This document shows, in pieces, positions 38,039 through 46,602 of a stretch of 64,000 nt of DNA. A program made the translations under genes and the position numbers. Origin of the DNA: Thermomonas sp. (lineage in GTDB: Bacteria > Pseudomonadota > Gammaproteobacteria > Xanthomonadales > Xanthomonadaceae); assembly GCA_020692565.1 (NCBI GenBank), contig JAIMKJ010000023.1:1-64000 (forward strand), in the 5' to 3' direction. The first letter of the stretch is position 1. Every line of letters begins with the position of its first letter. The notes beneath the pieces are model-generated. The model saw only the letters and a program-made list of their open reading frames with translations, was not told the origin of the DNA and searched no databases.

Positions 38039-39010
38039 ATGATGAATGCGTCCGTCCAGACCCTTGCGCAACTGCGCGACTGCCATCGACGCTACGGCAG
38101 GACCGTCGCCCTGGACGGGATCGACCTGTCCCTGCATCGCGGCGAAGTGCTGGCCCTGCTCGGCGCCAACGGCGCCGGCAAAAGCACCGCGATCGCCCTG
38201 CTGCTGGGGCTGCTGGCCCCTGATCGGGGCGAAACCACGTTGTTCGGCCAGGCGCCGGGATCGCTGGTCGCGCGTCGGCGCAGCGGGGTGATGCTGCAGG
38301 CGGCCGGCATCCCGGACAACCTCCGCGTGGCCGAGTTGCTCGATCTCACCCGCAGCTATTACCCGGCGCCGCGCAGCGTGGCCGACTGCGTCGCCCTGGC
38401 CGGCCTGGACGGCCTGCTGGATCGCAACTATCGCCGGCTGTCCGGTGGCCAGCAGCGACGCGTACAGTTCGCGCTGGCGATCTGCGGCAATCCCGAGGTG
38501 CTGTTCCTCGACGAGCCCACCACCGGCCTGGACATCGATGCGCGCCAGCGGATGTGGGCGACGATCCGCGAACTGGTAGCCGCCGGCACCGGGGTGCTGC
38601 TGACGACACATTATCTGGAAGAAGCCGAGGCGCTGGCCGACCGGGTGGTGGTCCTCAACCGCGGCCGGGTCGCCGCCGCGGGCACCATGCAGGATGTGCG
38701 GGCGCTGGTCTCGCAGCGGCGCATCCGCTGCCTGTCTGCGCTCGACGTCGCGGCCATCGCGGGCTGGCCCGGCGTGCGCAGCGCGACCCGCGGCCATGTC
38801 GGCGACCGGGGGCGCATCGAAATCCTGACCGATGGCGCCGAAGCGGTGGCGCGGCGGATGCTGGCCGAAGACCCGACCCTGAGCGAACTGGAAATCCAGC
38901 GCGCCGGGCTGGCCGATGCCTTCCTCGAACTCACCCGCGACCCCGGCGACCCCGCATCGCCAGACGCCAGGGCGTTCGCCACGGCGGCATACCGGAAGCA
39001 AGCCGCATGA
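38039..39010 (+). CDS. ABC-2 type transporter ATP-binding protein
   Basis: A 323-residue ATPase. Walker A GANGAGKST, Q-loop-like MLQAAGIPDNLRV, signature LSGGQQRRVQFALA, Walker B VLFLDEPTTGLD, and the TTHYLEEAEALADRV H-loop are all present. The C-terminal 90 residues form the extension seen in DrrA/YvfR-like exporters. Two adjacent ATGs (38039 and 38042) are possible; the Shine-Dalgarno is weak. Its stop overlaps the permease start (ATGA). Together with the permease it forms an exporter followed by a two-component system. Confidence 0.93.
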   Translation: MMNASVQTLAQLRDCHRRYGRTVALDGIDLSLHRGEVLALLGANGAGKSTAIALLLGLLAPDRGETTLFGQAPGSLVARRRSGVMLQAAGIPDNLRVAELLDLTRSYYPAPRSVADCVALAGLDGLLDRNYRRLSGGQQRRVQFALAICGNPEVLFLDEPTTGLDIDARQRMWATIRELVAAGTGVLLTTHYLEEAEALADRVVVLNRGRVAAAGTMQDVRALVSQRRIRCLSALDVAAIAGWPGVRSATRGHVGDRGRIEILTDGAEAVARRMLAEDPTLSELEIQRAGLADAFLELTRDPGDPASPDARAFATAAYRKQAA

Positions 39011-39807
39011 ACGCCACGCCTGTCCTCGCCAAGCACGCCCACGCCGCCGATGCCGCCGATGCCGCCGCCGCGCATTCGTCGCTGCGCAGCTATCTGCTGG
39101 AAGCCGGATACGAATGCCTGCGCCTGCTGCGCACGCCCTCGTTCGCGCTGCCGTCGCTGCTGTTCCCGCCGCTGTTCTATCTGCTGTTCGGCGTGCTGCT
39201 GAACAAGTCCAGCGGCGACGCCGCGCGCTATCTGCTCGCCACCTACGGCGTGTTCGGGGTGATGGGCGCCGGGTTGTTCGCGTTCGGGGTGACCGTGGCG
39301 CTGGAGCGCGAGCAGGGATTCCTGATCTACAAGCGCGCGCTGCCGATGCCGCCGGGCGCTTACCTGTTCGCGAAAATGGCGATGGCGATGGTGTTCGCGA
39401 TGCTGATCTCGCTGTTGCTGGCGACCCTGGCCGCCACTGTCGGCGGGGTCGAACTGCGGTTGTCGCAGTGGCTGCTGCTGTGGGGGGTGAACGTGGTCGG
39501 GGTGCTGCCGTTCGCTGCGCTGGGTCTGTATCTCGGCACCCTCGTCGGCGGCCAGGGCGCACCGGCGATCGTCAACATCCTGTATCTGCCGATGGCATTC
39601 CTGTCCGGACTGTGGCTGCCGCTGAAACTGCTGCCGGCGTGGATCGCCGAACTCGCGCCGGTGTGGCCGTCCTACCATCATTCGCAGATCGCGCTGAAGA
39701 TCATCGGCATGGATGCCGGCGGCAGCCTCGCCCTGCATCTGGGCGTGCTGACCGGCGTGACCGCGCTGTTCTTCGCGCTGGCCCGGCGTCGACTGGCGGC
39801 CGGATGA
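39007..39807 (+). CDS. ABC-2 type transporter permease
   Basis: A 266-residue protein with six membrane helices: PSLLFPPLFYLLFGVLL, the TYGVFGVMGAGLFAFGVTVALEREQGFLIYKRALPM signature of ABC-2 permeases, and VNILYLPMAFLSGLWLPLKLLPAWI. The start overlaps the ATPase stop by 4 bases (ATGA). An unusual Ala/Asp/His-rich N-terminal extension (KHAHAADAADAAAAHSS) precedes the first helix. Exports an unknown substrate. Confidence 0.92.
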   Translation: MNATPVLAKHAHAADAADAAAAHSSLRSYLLEAGYECLRLLRTPSFALPSLLFPPLFYLLFGVLLNKSSGDAARYLLATYGVFGVMGAGLFAFGVTVALEREQGFLIYKRALPMPPGAYLFAKMAMAMVFAMLISLLLATLAATVGGVELRLSQWLLLWGVNVVGVLPFAALGLYLGTLVGGQGAPAIVNILYLPMAFLSGLWLPLKLLPAWIAELAPVWPSYHHSQIALKIIGMDAGGSLALHLGVLTGVTALFFALARRRLAAG

Positions 39808-40074
39808 ACGTCGATATCGCGCATCGCGAGGCCTCGCCGCACGATGTCTGCCGCGCTGCGGGTGGCGACAGGGTTGCCGCGCCGCGCCGCTGGAGGTGCG
39901 GACTTGTGATGACGACTCCAGACCGGCCCGCGCCGAGGGTCGATACTCGCGGTCGCGGGCGGATGCCGCCGGTCGCCCGCAAGGCGCACGGCGTACGCAC
40001 GGAGACGGGTGCGCGTCGCGTCGGACCGGAGACGGTCTGCCCGGCGGTATCGATCGATCCCATCAGGAGGACCT

Positions 40075-40302
40075 ATGAAACAAGGAATGATGAAAGGCGT
40101 CGCGATCGCGGTATTCGCGGCTGCGATGACCGTCGCCGGCAGCGCCAGTGCGGCCCAGCCGAACATCCCGTGCACCAGCTCGCTGAACGGTTACACGACC
40201 TACACCACGTCCGGCGGCTGGCGCTATTACTACCGCTGCCAGACGCCGAGCTGGATTTTCATCCGCGCCTGCCCGATCGGCGGGGGCTCCTGCGTCTACT
40301 GA
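40075..40302 (+). CDS. Small secreted aromatic-rich peptide
   Basis: A 75-residue protein preceded by AGGAGG (40066-40071). Signal peptide about 1-26 (MKQGMMKGVAIAVFAAAMTV, cleavage ASA-AQ). The mature 49 residues are rich in Tyr, Trp and Thr with four Cys: IPCTSS, YYYRCQT, IRACPI, GSCVY. I recognise no family. It lies between an ABC-2 exporter and a histidine kinase gene on the same strand, so it could be the exporter's cargo or a signal, but this is only positional inference. The 267 bp before it hold nothing else I can identify. Confidence 0.7.
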   Translation: MKQGMMKGVAIAVFAAAMTVAGSASAAQPNIPCTSSLNGYTTYTTSGGWRYYYRCQTPSWIFIRACPIGGGSCVY

Positions 40303-40542
40303 TCGCGTCCGCTCGCGGCGGGCGGTTTCGCCCGTCGCGAGTCTCTCATTCTCCGCCGGCCGGCCGGTTGCATCCGGTCTGTGCCCATGACATACGCCCG
40401 TCGGCGCCTTCGCCGATGCGTGCCGAACGCCTCCCGGTCACTCCCTCGCCGACCGCATCGCGCCGGTCCGGCGCGCCGCGTCGCATCCGGCTTCCCCGGT
40501 ACCATCGCCGGCCCGTCCTTCCGATCCGTCCACGAGGCCGTC

Positions 40543-41751
40543 ATGCCGCTGCATAACGTGTCGCTGCCGCTGCGCCTGCGCGCGCGCCTGATTCCGGACA
40601 CCCACGGCCACGGCTGGGTGCCGTTCTACAACCTCGGTTACCTGGTGTTTCCGTTCCTGCCGATCGTGCTGTCGCTGTTCGGCGACCCGAACAGGTGGCC
40701 GGGTCCGGTGCCGGACATGCTTGGCCCGACACTGCTGGCGATGGCGCTCTTCCTGCCGGTGTACTTCGCCGCGTACCGGGTGACCGGGCTTCGATCGCTG
40801 CTGTGCATGCTGGCGATGGCCGGCATCGGCTACGCGCTGCTGCCGTTCAATGCCTTCGCCAACGCCTACACCATCTATGCGATCGGTTTCGCGGCGATGC
40901 TGGGCGGCCCGGTGTGGGTGCGGCTGGCCTGGGCCGCGGCGATACTGGCCGGCCTGTTGATCGAAATCGTGGCGCTGCACTACCCGGTCTTCATTTTTCT
41001 GATCACCCTGATCGTGTCGGTGGCGGTCTTCTTCGGTAATCACCATTTCGTCGAAAGCACGCGCAAGCGCGCCGAGCTCAAGCTCTCGCACGACGAAGTG
41101 CGTCGGCTCGCCACGGTCGCCGAGCGCGAGCGCATCGGCCGCGACCTGCACGATCTGCTCGGCCACACGCTGTCGCTGGTGGCGCTGAAAAGCGAACTGG
41201 CCGGCAAGCTGCTGCGCCGCGATCCGGACGCCGCGCACCGCGAGATCGTCGAGGTCAGCCGGGTCGCGCGCGAAGCGCTGGCGCAGGTGCGGGCGGCGGT
41301 CGCCGGCATCCGCGCCGCCGGGATCGCCGCCGAACTGGTGTCCGCGAAGCTGCTGCTGGAAAGCGACGGCATCGGTTTCGACGCCACGACCGCGGTGCGC
41401 ATGGTCGAACACGGCCTCCAGGACAGCGGCGGCCTGCCCGCGAGCGTCGAAACCGCGCTGGCGTTGGCCCTGCGCGAAGCGGTGACCAACATCCAGCGCC
41501 ATGCGCATGCGCGCGCGGCCCGGGTCGAGTTCGCGATCGAAGCCGGCGAGGCGGTGCTGCGCATCGTCGACGACGGCCGCGGCGGCGCGATCAGCCCGGG
41601 CAACGGCCTGAGCGGCATGCGCGAACGCATCGAAGCGCTGGGCGGCCGGCTGCGGATCGATTCGCGGAAAGGCGAAGGCACGCGCCTTGAAATCCGGGTG
41701 CCGCTGGCCAACAACGCAGCAGACCTGGCCATCGAAGAGGTACGGGCATGA
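40543..41751 (+). CDS. Sensor histidine kinase, DesK/NarL subfamily
   Basis: A 402-residue kinase. About five to six membrane helices (residues 20-170) form the sensor without a large periplasmic domain, followed by a HisKA_3 dimerisation domain with the phospho-accepting His203 in RERIGRDLHDLLGHTLSL and an HATPase_c domain (ALREAVTNIQRHAHA, RIVDDGRGG, GLSGMRERIEALGG). This layout matches DesK/YvfT-like sensors of membrane state or cell-envelope stress. Start at 40543 chosen because upstream codons encode unconserved Arg/Ala-rich sequence. Overlaps the regulator start (ATGA). Confidence 0.92.
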   Translation: MPLHNVSLPLRLRARLIPDTHGHGWVPFYNLGYLVFPFLPIVLSLFGDPNRWPGPVPDMLGPTLLAMALFLPVYFAAYRVTGLRSLLCMLAMAGIGYALLPFNAFANAYTIYAIGFAAMLGGPVWVRLAWAAAILAGLLIEIVALHYPVFIFLITLIVSVAVFFGNHHFVESTRKRAELKLSHDEVRRLATVAERERIGRDLHDLLGHTLSLVALKSELAGKLLRRDPDAAHREIVEVSRVAREALAQVRAAVAGIRAAGIAAELVSAKLLLESDGIGFDATTAVRMVEHGLQDSGGLPASVETALALALREAVTNIQRHAHARAARVEFAIEAGEAVLRIVDDGRGGAISPGNGLSGMRERIEALGGRLRIDSRKGEGTRLEIRVPLANNAADLAIEEVRA

Positions 41752-42350
41752 TCCGCGTGCTGCTGGCCGAAGACCAGGCGATGGTGCGCGGCGCGCTGAG
41801 CGCGCTGCTGTCGCTGGAAACCGATATCGAAGTGCTGGGCGCCGCCGCCGACGGCGAGGCGGCATGGCGCGACCTGCAGCGGCTCAAGCCCGACCTGCTG
41901 GTCACCGACATCGAAATGCCGGGACTCACCGGGCTGGAGCTGGCGCAGCGGATCCAGCGCCAGGCGCTGCCGGTCAAGGTGGTGATCGTGACCACCTTCG
42001 CGCGCGCGGGGTTCCTGCGTCGCGCGCTGGATGCCGGCGTTTCCGGCTACCTGCTCAAGGACGCGCCGGCCGAGGATCTGGCCGAAGCGCTGCGCAAGGT
42101 GCATCGCGGCGGGCGCGCCATCGATCCGCAGCTGGCGCTGGAAGCCTGGTCCGAAGCCGATCCGCTGAACGACCGCGAACGCCAGGTGCTGCGCCTCGCC
42201 GGCGAAGGGCTGTCCGCAGCCGAGATCGCCGGTCAGCTCAATCTCTCGCAGGGTACGGTGCGCAATTATCTGTCCGAAGCCATCGGCAAGCTCGGCGTCG
42301 GCAACCGGATCGAAGCGTATCGGCTCGCCCGGCAGAAGGGGTGGCTGTGA
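41748..42350 (+). CDS. Response regulator, NarL/DesR family
   Basis: A 200-residue regulator: receiver domain with phospho-acceptor Asp54 (LLVTDIEMPGL), switch Thr/Ser in TTFAR and Lys in YLLKDAPA; LuxR-type HTH (NDRERQVLRLAGEGLSAAEIAGQLNLSQGTVRNYLSEAIGKLGV) at about 135-195. Partner of the preceding kinase by 4-base overlap. The module exporter + DesK/DesR parallels YvfRS-YvfTU of Bacillus, in which the regulator controls the adjacent ABC genes (analogy, not proof). Confidence 0.95.
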   Translation: MIRVLLAEDQAMVRGALSALLSLETDIEVLGAAADGEAAWRDLQRLKPDLLVTDIEMPGLTGLELAQRIQRQALPVKVVIVTTFARAGFLRRALDAGVSGYLLKDAPAEDLAEALRKVHRGGRAIDPQLALEAWSEADPLNDRERQVLRLAGEGLSAAEIAGQLNLSQGTVRNYLSEAIGKLGVGNRIEAYRLARQKGWL

Positions 42351-42361
42351 ACACGTGCTGC

Positions 42362-42435
42362 CATCCCGAGCGCAGCGAGGGACCTGCTTCTGCTTTGCTT
42401 TCGGTAAAAACAGGTCCCTCGCTGCGCTCGGGATG
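42362..42435. repeat. REP-like inverted repeat (CATCCCGA family)
   Basis: Arm 42362-42386 (CATCCCGAGCGCAGCGAGGG then ACCTG) is the exact reverse complement of 42411-42435, with a 24-base loop (42387-42410). It resembles the longer repeat around the GIY-YIG gene at 16289-16693 (shared CATCCCGA, GCGCAGC, GAGGGA and CTGCT) but contains no gene. It lies 12 bp past the response regulator stop and could also act as a terminator. Confidence 0.85.
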
Positions 42436-42587
42436 ACAGCGAAACAACACCGGCTCGCCCGAAAGCGCCTCATCCATATCGTCACGCGATACAGCTCACC
42501 CGAATCCGTCGATGTCACATCGCCGGCACAGCTCCGTCTTGTCCCTCCAGATCCATCGACCAGACCATTCCTCCCAGGAGACACGTC

Positions 42588-44456
42588 ATGACACTCTGCT
42601 CACCCCAGCGCCCGGGCACCACCATCGCGGTGGCCATCGCCATTGCGGTCGCCGCTTCGGTCTCCGGCGCCCCCCGCGCGGCGTCGCCCGCGCGCGACAG
42701 CGACCCCGGCAACGACTTCGTCCTCCGCAACGTCCGCGTCTTCGACGGCACGCGCGTGCTGTCCAAGGCGCAGGTGCTGGTGATCGACGGCCGCATCGCC
42801 GCCGTCGGCGCCAGCGTGAAGGCGCCGCACGGCGTCGCCGAGATCGACGGCAGCGGCAAGACCGTGATGCCCGGCCTGATCGACGCCCACGCCCACAGCT
42901 GGGGCGAGGCGCAGAGCGATGCGTTGCGTTTCGGCGTGACCGCCGAGCTGGACATGCTGGGCGACTGGAACCGCCTGCCCGAACTCAAGCGCCAGCGCGA
43001 ATCGCTGGCGCGCACGCAACTGGCCGACCTGTGGAGCGCGGGCGCCGCGGTCACCGCGCCCGGCGGTCACGGCACCCAGTACGGCATGAAGGTGCCGACG
43101 CTGGATGCGGACGGCGACCCCGCCGCGTTCGTCGCCGGCCGCGTCGCCGAAGGCTCGGACTACATCAAGCTGATCCTCGAAGACTTCAGCGCGCACAGCG
43201 ACACCCGCCGCCTGCCGACGATCACCGCGGCGCAGGCGAAGATCGGGATCGACGCGGCGCACAAGGCCGGCAAACTCGGCGTGGTCCACGTCTCGCGCCT
43301 GCAGGACGGCAAGGCCGCGATCGCCGCCGGCGGCGACGGACTGGTGCACATGTTCGGCGAACCGGGCGATGCGGCCTTCGTGGCCGCCGCGAAAAAGAAC
43401 AAGGTCTTCGTCGTCCCGACGCTCTCGGTGCTGGCGACCATCGCCCGCGCCGGCGAAGGCGAGAAGCTCGCCGCGGACGCACGCCTCGCGCCGTGGCTGA
43501 GCAAAGAACAGACCGACAGCCTCAAGGCCGGCTTCGGCCCGGGCGCGCCGGCACCGGCGGTCCTCGCCGACGCCATCGCCAACGTGCGCGCGCTGCATGC
43601 GGCCGGCGTCGATATCCTCGCCGGCACCGACGCCGGCAATCCCGGCACCACCCACGGCGCCAGCATGCACGGCGAACTCGAACTGCTGGTGCGCGCCGGG
43701 TTGACGCCGACGCAGGCATTGGCGGCGGCGACGTCGGTGCCCGCGCGCCGGTTCCATCTGGACGACCGCGGCAACATCGCGCCCGGCCAGCGCGCCGATC
43801 TGTTCATGGTCGACGGCGACCCGACCCGCGACATCCTCGCGACCCGCGCGATCGCCCAGGTCTGGAAGAACGGTTACGCGGTCGAACGCGTGCAGCCGAA
43901 AGCGGGCACAACCTCGCTGCCGGTCGGCGAAGCCCTGCCTGCCGACACCCTGATCTCCGATTTCGATGCCGAACTCGTCGCGAATGCCGGCGGCCTGTTG
44001 CCTTCGACCTTCGGCGCAGGCTGGATGCAGACCACCGACCGCATGGCCGGCGGCGCGTCCGTCGTCACCGTGGGTCGCGGCGCGGGCGGCGCGAACGGTT
44101 CGGCCGGCGCGCTCGACGTGAGCGGCGAGATCAAGCCCGGCTTCGCGTTCCCGTGGTCCGGCGTGATGTTCTTCCCGTCGAAAGTGCCGATGCAGTTGGC
44201 CGATCTGTCGTCGCGCAGCGAGCTGGTGTTCCAGGCACGCGGCGATGGCCGTCGCTACCAGTTGATGCTGTTCCACGGCTCGCAGCAGATGCCGAGCATG
44301 CAGAGCTTCGAAGCCGGCCCGGAATGGAAGGAGATCCGCGTGCCGTTGAAAGGCTTCAACGGCGCCGATCTGGCCCGCGTCCGCGCCATCGCGTTCACCG
44401 CCGGGCAGCCCGAAGGCGCGTTCGCATTCCGCATCGATCGCGTCGAGCTGAAGTAA
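42588..44456 (+). CDS. Secreted amidohydrolase with C-terminal CIA30-like domain
   Basis: A 622-residue protein with a probable signal peptide (about residues 1-30). The amidohydrolase domain starts with the composite-domain FVLRNVRVFDGTRVL and has the metal motif DAHAHSW, later GKLGVVHVSR and the terminal GTDAGNPGTTHG. The last 170 residues (from about 455: DTLISDFDAELVANAGG to the end, with WMQTTDRMAGGASVV and WSGVMFF) resemble the CIA30/galactose-binding-like beta sandwich. Such fusions occur in Xanthomonads as I recall; the substrate is unknown. An AGGAG lies just upstream of the ATG. Confidence 0.87.
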   Translation: MTLCSPQRPGTTIAVAIAIAVAASVSGAPRAASPARDSDPGNDFVLRNVRVFDGTRVLSKAQVLVIDGRIAAVGASVKAPHGVAEIDGSGKTVMPGLIDAHAHSWGEAQSDALRFGVTAELDMLGDWNRLPELKRQRESLARTQLADLWSAGAAVTAPGGHGTQYGMKVPTLDADGDPAAFVAGRVAEGSDYIKLILEDFSAHSDTRRLPTITAAQAKIGIDAAHKAGKLGVVHVSRLQDGKAAIAAGGDGLVHMFGEPGDAAFVAAAKKNKVFVVPTLSVLATIARAGEGEKLAADARLAPWLSKEQTDSLKAGFGPGAPAPAVLADAIANVRALHAAGVDILAGTDAGNPGTTHGASMHGELELLVRAGLTPTQALAAATSVPARRFHLDDRGNIAPGQRADLFMVDGDPTRDILATRAIAQVWKNGYAVERVQPKAGTTSLPVGEALPADTLISDFDAELVANAGGLLPSTFGAGWMQTTDRMAGGASVVTVGRGAGGANGSAGALDVSGEIKPGFAFPWSGVMFFPSKVPMQLADLSSRSELVFQARGDGRRYQLMLFHGSQQMPSMQSFEAGPEWKEIRVPLKGFNGADLARVRAIAFTAGQPEGAFAFRIDRVELK

Positions 44457-44501
44457 GGCGTCACGCGGCGGGCGCCGCAAGCACACCTGTCGCTTTTGAC
44501 A

Positions 44502-44531
44502 GCCCGCGCACGCATGGATGCGTGCGCGGGC
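44502..44531. terminator. Hairpin after the amidohydrolase gene
   Basis: A perfect 14-bp stem (GCCCGCGCACGCAT at 44502-44515 with 44518-44531) and a GG loop, about 45 bp after the stop codon, without a T-run. Probable transcript end. In the remaining gap to 44828 a TTGACA (44534-44539) is present but lacks a good -10 at the right distance, and I see no gene. Confidence 0.6.
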
Positions 44532-44828
44532 GCTTGACATTCGGCGCCGACAGGACGAACGTCCATTGGGCATCGAGCAACGGATAGCGCGCCCGTTAGG
44601 CGCGACAGGGGAAGGAACCCATGATCGGCAGTCGCCAACCTCCGGCAGTCTTCGGCATCCGTCGTCGTGCCGGCTCGCCCGCGCCTGTTCGATACGCATC
44701 CCGCTGTTTCTGCGCCCCTTCTTTCTGCGCCCTTGCCGTGATGTTTCCGGCAGATTCTCACTGCGCGGATATCCGCGTCTCGCCACGCACGCTTCCCGTC
44801 AATCGCTCGCACAGGGGTACGTATCGTC

Positions 44829-46544
44829 ATGGCAAAACCACCGTTCACCGTCGCCGACTATCTGCTCACCCGGCTGAAACAGCTCGATGTCACCGAGGTG
44901 TTCCAGATCCCCGGTGACTACGTCAAACATTTCACCCAGGCGCTCGAACACTTCGACGGCATCGAGACCATCGGCGCCATCAACGAGCTGGACGCCGCTT
45001 ACGCCGCCGATGCCTACGCGCGCACCCGCGGCCTCGCCGCCGTCTCGCTGCAGTTCGGGGTGAGCACCGCCAGCGCGCTGAACGCCATCGCCGGGGCGTG
45101 GGTCGAGCGCAGCCCGATCGTGGTGATCAGCGCCACGCCCGGTGCCGACATGCGCAACATCACCGACATGTACGACGTGCTCTACCATCATTCCACCGGC
45201 GATCTCGACGCCGACCGGAAGATCTACGAGAACGTCACCGTCAAGGCGATCACGCTCAGCACCAACGTCGGCGCCGCGGAGCAGATCGACGATCTGCTGA
45301 TCGAGGCGCTCACCCATCAGCGCCCGGTCTACATCGCCTGCTACAAGGAAGTCTGGGCGCAGCCCTGCCCGCCGCCATCGAAGCTGCCGCTCAAGCCGCG
45401 CGTCGCGCGCAGCCCGTCGCTGGCGCTTGAGAATGCGGTCGAAGCCGCCTGGGCGCAGATCGCCGCGGCGAAAAATCCGCTGATTTTCGCGGGCGTCGAG
45501 CTGCTGCGCTTCGGCCTGTCCGATCTGCTGCACAAGCTCATCGACGCCAGCGGCTTCCTCTACACCACCACCACTCTCGGCAAGACGGTGCTGGACGAGG
45601 CCGGCAAGAAGTTCATCGGCACTTATTCCGATGCCGCGTCGATCGATGCGGTGCGTACGATCGTGACCGAATCGGATTGTGTCCTGACCCTGGGCACCAT
45701 CATCACCGACGACTATCTGGTCTTCATCGAAAGCAAATACGCCCAGATGGTGCTGGCGACCACGGCCGGCGCGCGCGTCGGCTATTTCAAATACGCCGAC
45801 GTGACCATGCGCGACTTCATGGAAGCGCTGTTGGCGAAGTTCAAAAGCGACAAGGCCTATCCGATCAAGGCCGTTGCACCGCCGCAGCCCAAATATCCGC
45901 AGCCGTGGGCCGCGAACGACGATCCGGTCTACAAGGACAAGCCGCAGCTGCTGACCTACAACCGATTCTTCCAGCACTCGATGAAGTTCCTGCACGACCA
46001 CGACATGCTGAAGGACATCGTGATGACCTACGGCGTCAGCTCGTCGATGTACGTGGCGACCAATGCCTACGGCTTGAAGCAGGGCAGCTTCGTGTCGTCC
46101 GCGGCGTGGCAGTGCATCGGCTTCGAGACCGGCGCGGCGGCAGGCGCGCAGTTGGGCAGCGGCAAGCGCGCATGGACGGTCGCGGGCGACGGCGGCTTCA
46201 TGATGGTCTGCCAGTCGCTGTCGACGCTGGCCCGCAACAAATTGAATGCGGTGATCTTCGTGATGAGCAATCAGGTCTATGCGATCGAGCAGGTCTACGT
46301 GGACATGAGCGCGTTCAAGCCGGGGCCGAAGAACACCTTCGACGCCTTCGACATCCTGCCCGACTGGGATTATCTGGCGCTGGCCAGGGCTTTCGGCGCC
46401 GAAGCCATCCGGGTCGAAACCGTGGATCAGCTCAATGCCGCGCTGGCGCGGATCAGGAAGATCAAGGACCGGCCGGTGCTGGTCGAAGTGGTCATCCCGC
46501 AGAAGGATCTGCCCGGACAGATGTACCGGCTCGGCAGCGAGTGA
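44829..46544 (+). CDS. ThDP-dependent 2-oxo acid decarboxylase (pyruvate/indolepyruvate decarboxylase type)
   Basis: A 571-residue enzyme of the PDC family. Catalytic Glu53 (INELDAAYAADAYARTRG), the paired His120-His121 in VLYHHSTGD that mark decarboxylases of pyruvate, phenylpyruvate or indolepyruvate, and the ThDP/Mg motif GDGGFMMVCQSLS (GDG at 453-455) ending near VMSNQVY are present. It removes CO2 from a 2-keto acid to give an aldehyde; the substrate cannot be set from sequence. An amino-acid-oxidase-like gene follows 58 bp downstream on the same strand, suggesting that it supplies the keto acid. Confidence 0.9.
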   Translation: MAKPPFTVADYLLTRLKQLDVTEVFQIPGDYVKHFTQALEHFDGIETIGAINELDAAYAADAYARTRGLAAVSLQFGVSTASALNAIAGAWVERSPIVVISATPGADMRNITDMYDVLYHHSTGDLDADRKIYENVTVKAITLSTNVGAAEQIDDLLIEALTHQRPVYIACYKEVWAQPCPPPSKLPLKPRVARSPSLALENAVEAAWAQIAAAKNPLIFAGVELLRFGLSDLLHKLIDASGFLYTTTTLGKTVLDEAGKKFIGTYSDAASIDAVRTIVTESDCVLTLGTIITDDYLVFIESKYAQMVLATTAGARVGYFKYADVTMRDFMEALLAKFKSDKAYPIKAVAPPQPKYPQPWAANDDPVYKDKPQLLTYNRFFQHSMKFLHDHDMLKDIVMTYGVSSSMYVATNAYGLKQGSFVSSAAWQCIGFETGAAAGAQLGSGKRAWTVAGDGGFMMVCQSLSTLARNKLNAVIFVMSNQVYAIEQVYVDMSAFKPGPKNTFDAFDILPDWDYLALARAFGAEAIRVETVDQLNAALARIRKIKDRPVLVEVVIPQKDLPGQMYRLGSE

Positions 46545-46602
46545 TGCGGCCAGACCCTGTGTGCGACAGCATTCCGACACCTCATCAAGGAGCGATTCCA
46601 TC

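Noticed and set aside
44534..44562. TTGACA as a sigma-70 -35 box for the decarboxylase gene
   Set aside because: The bases 17-18 further on (GAACGT/AACGTC) are not a believable -10 and the box abuts a hairpin.
42600..44786. 728-codon minus-strand open frame antisense to the amidohydrolase gene
   Set aside because: Same artefact of high GC; plus-strand product has a signal peptide and metal-binding motif.
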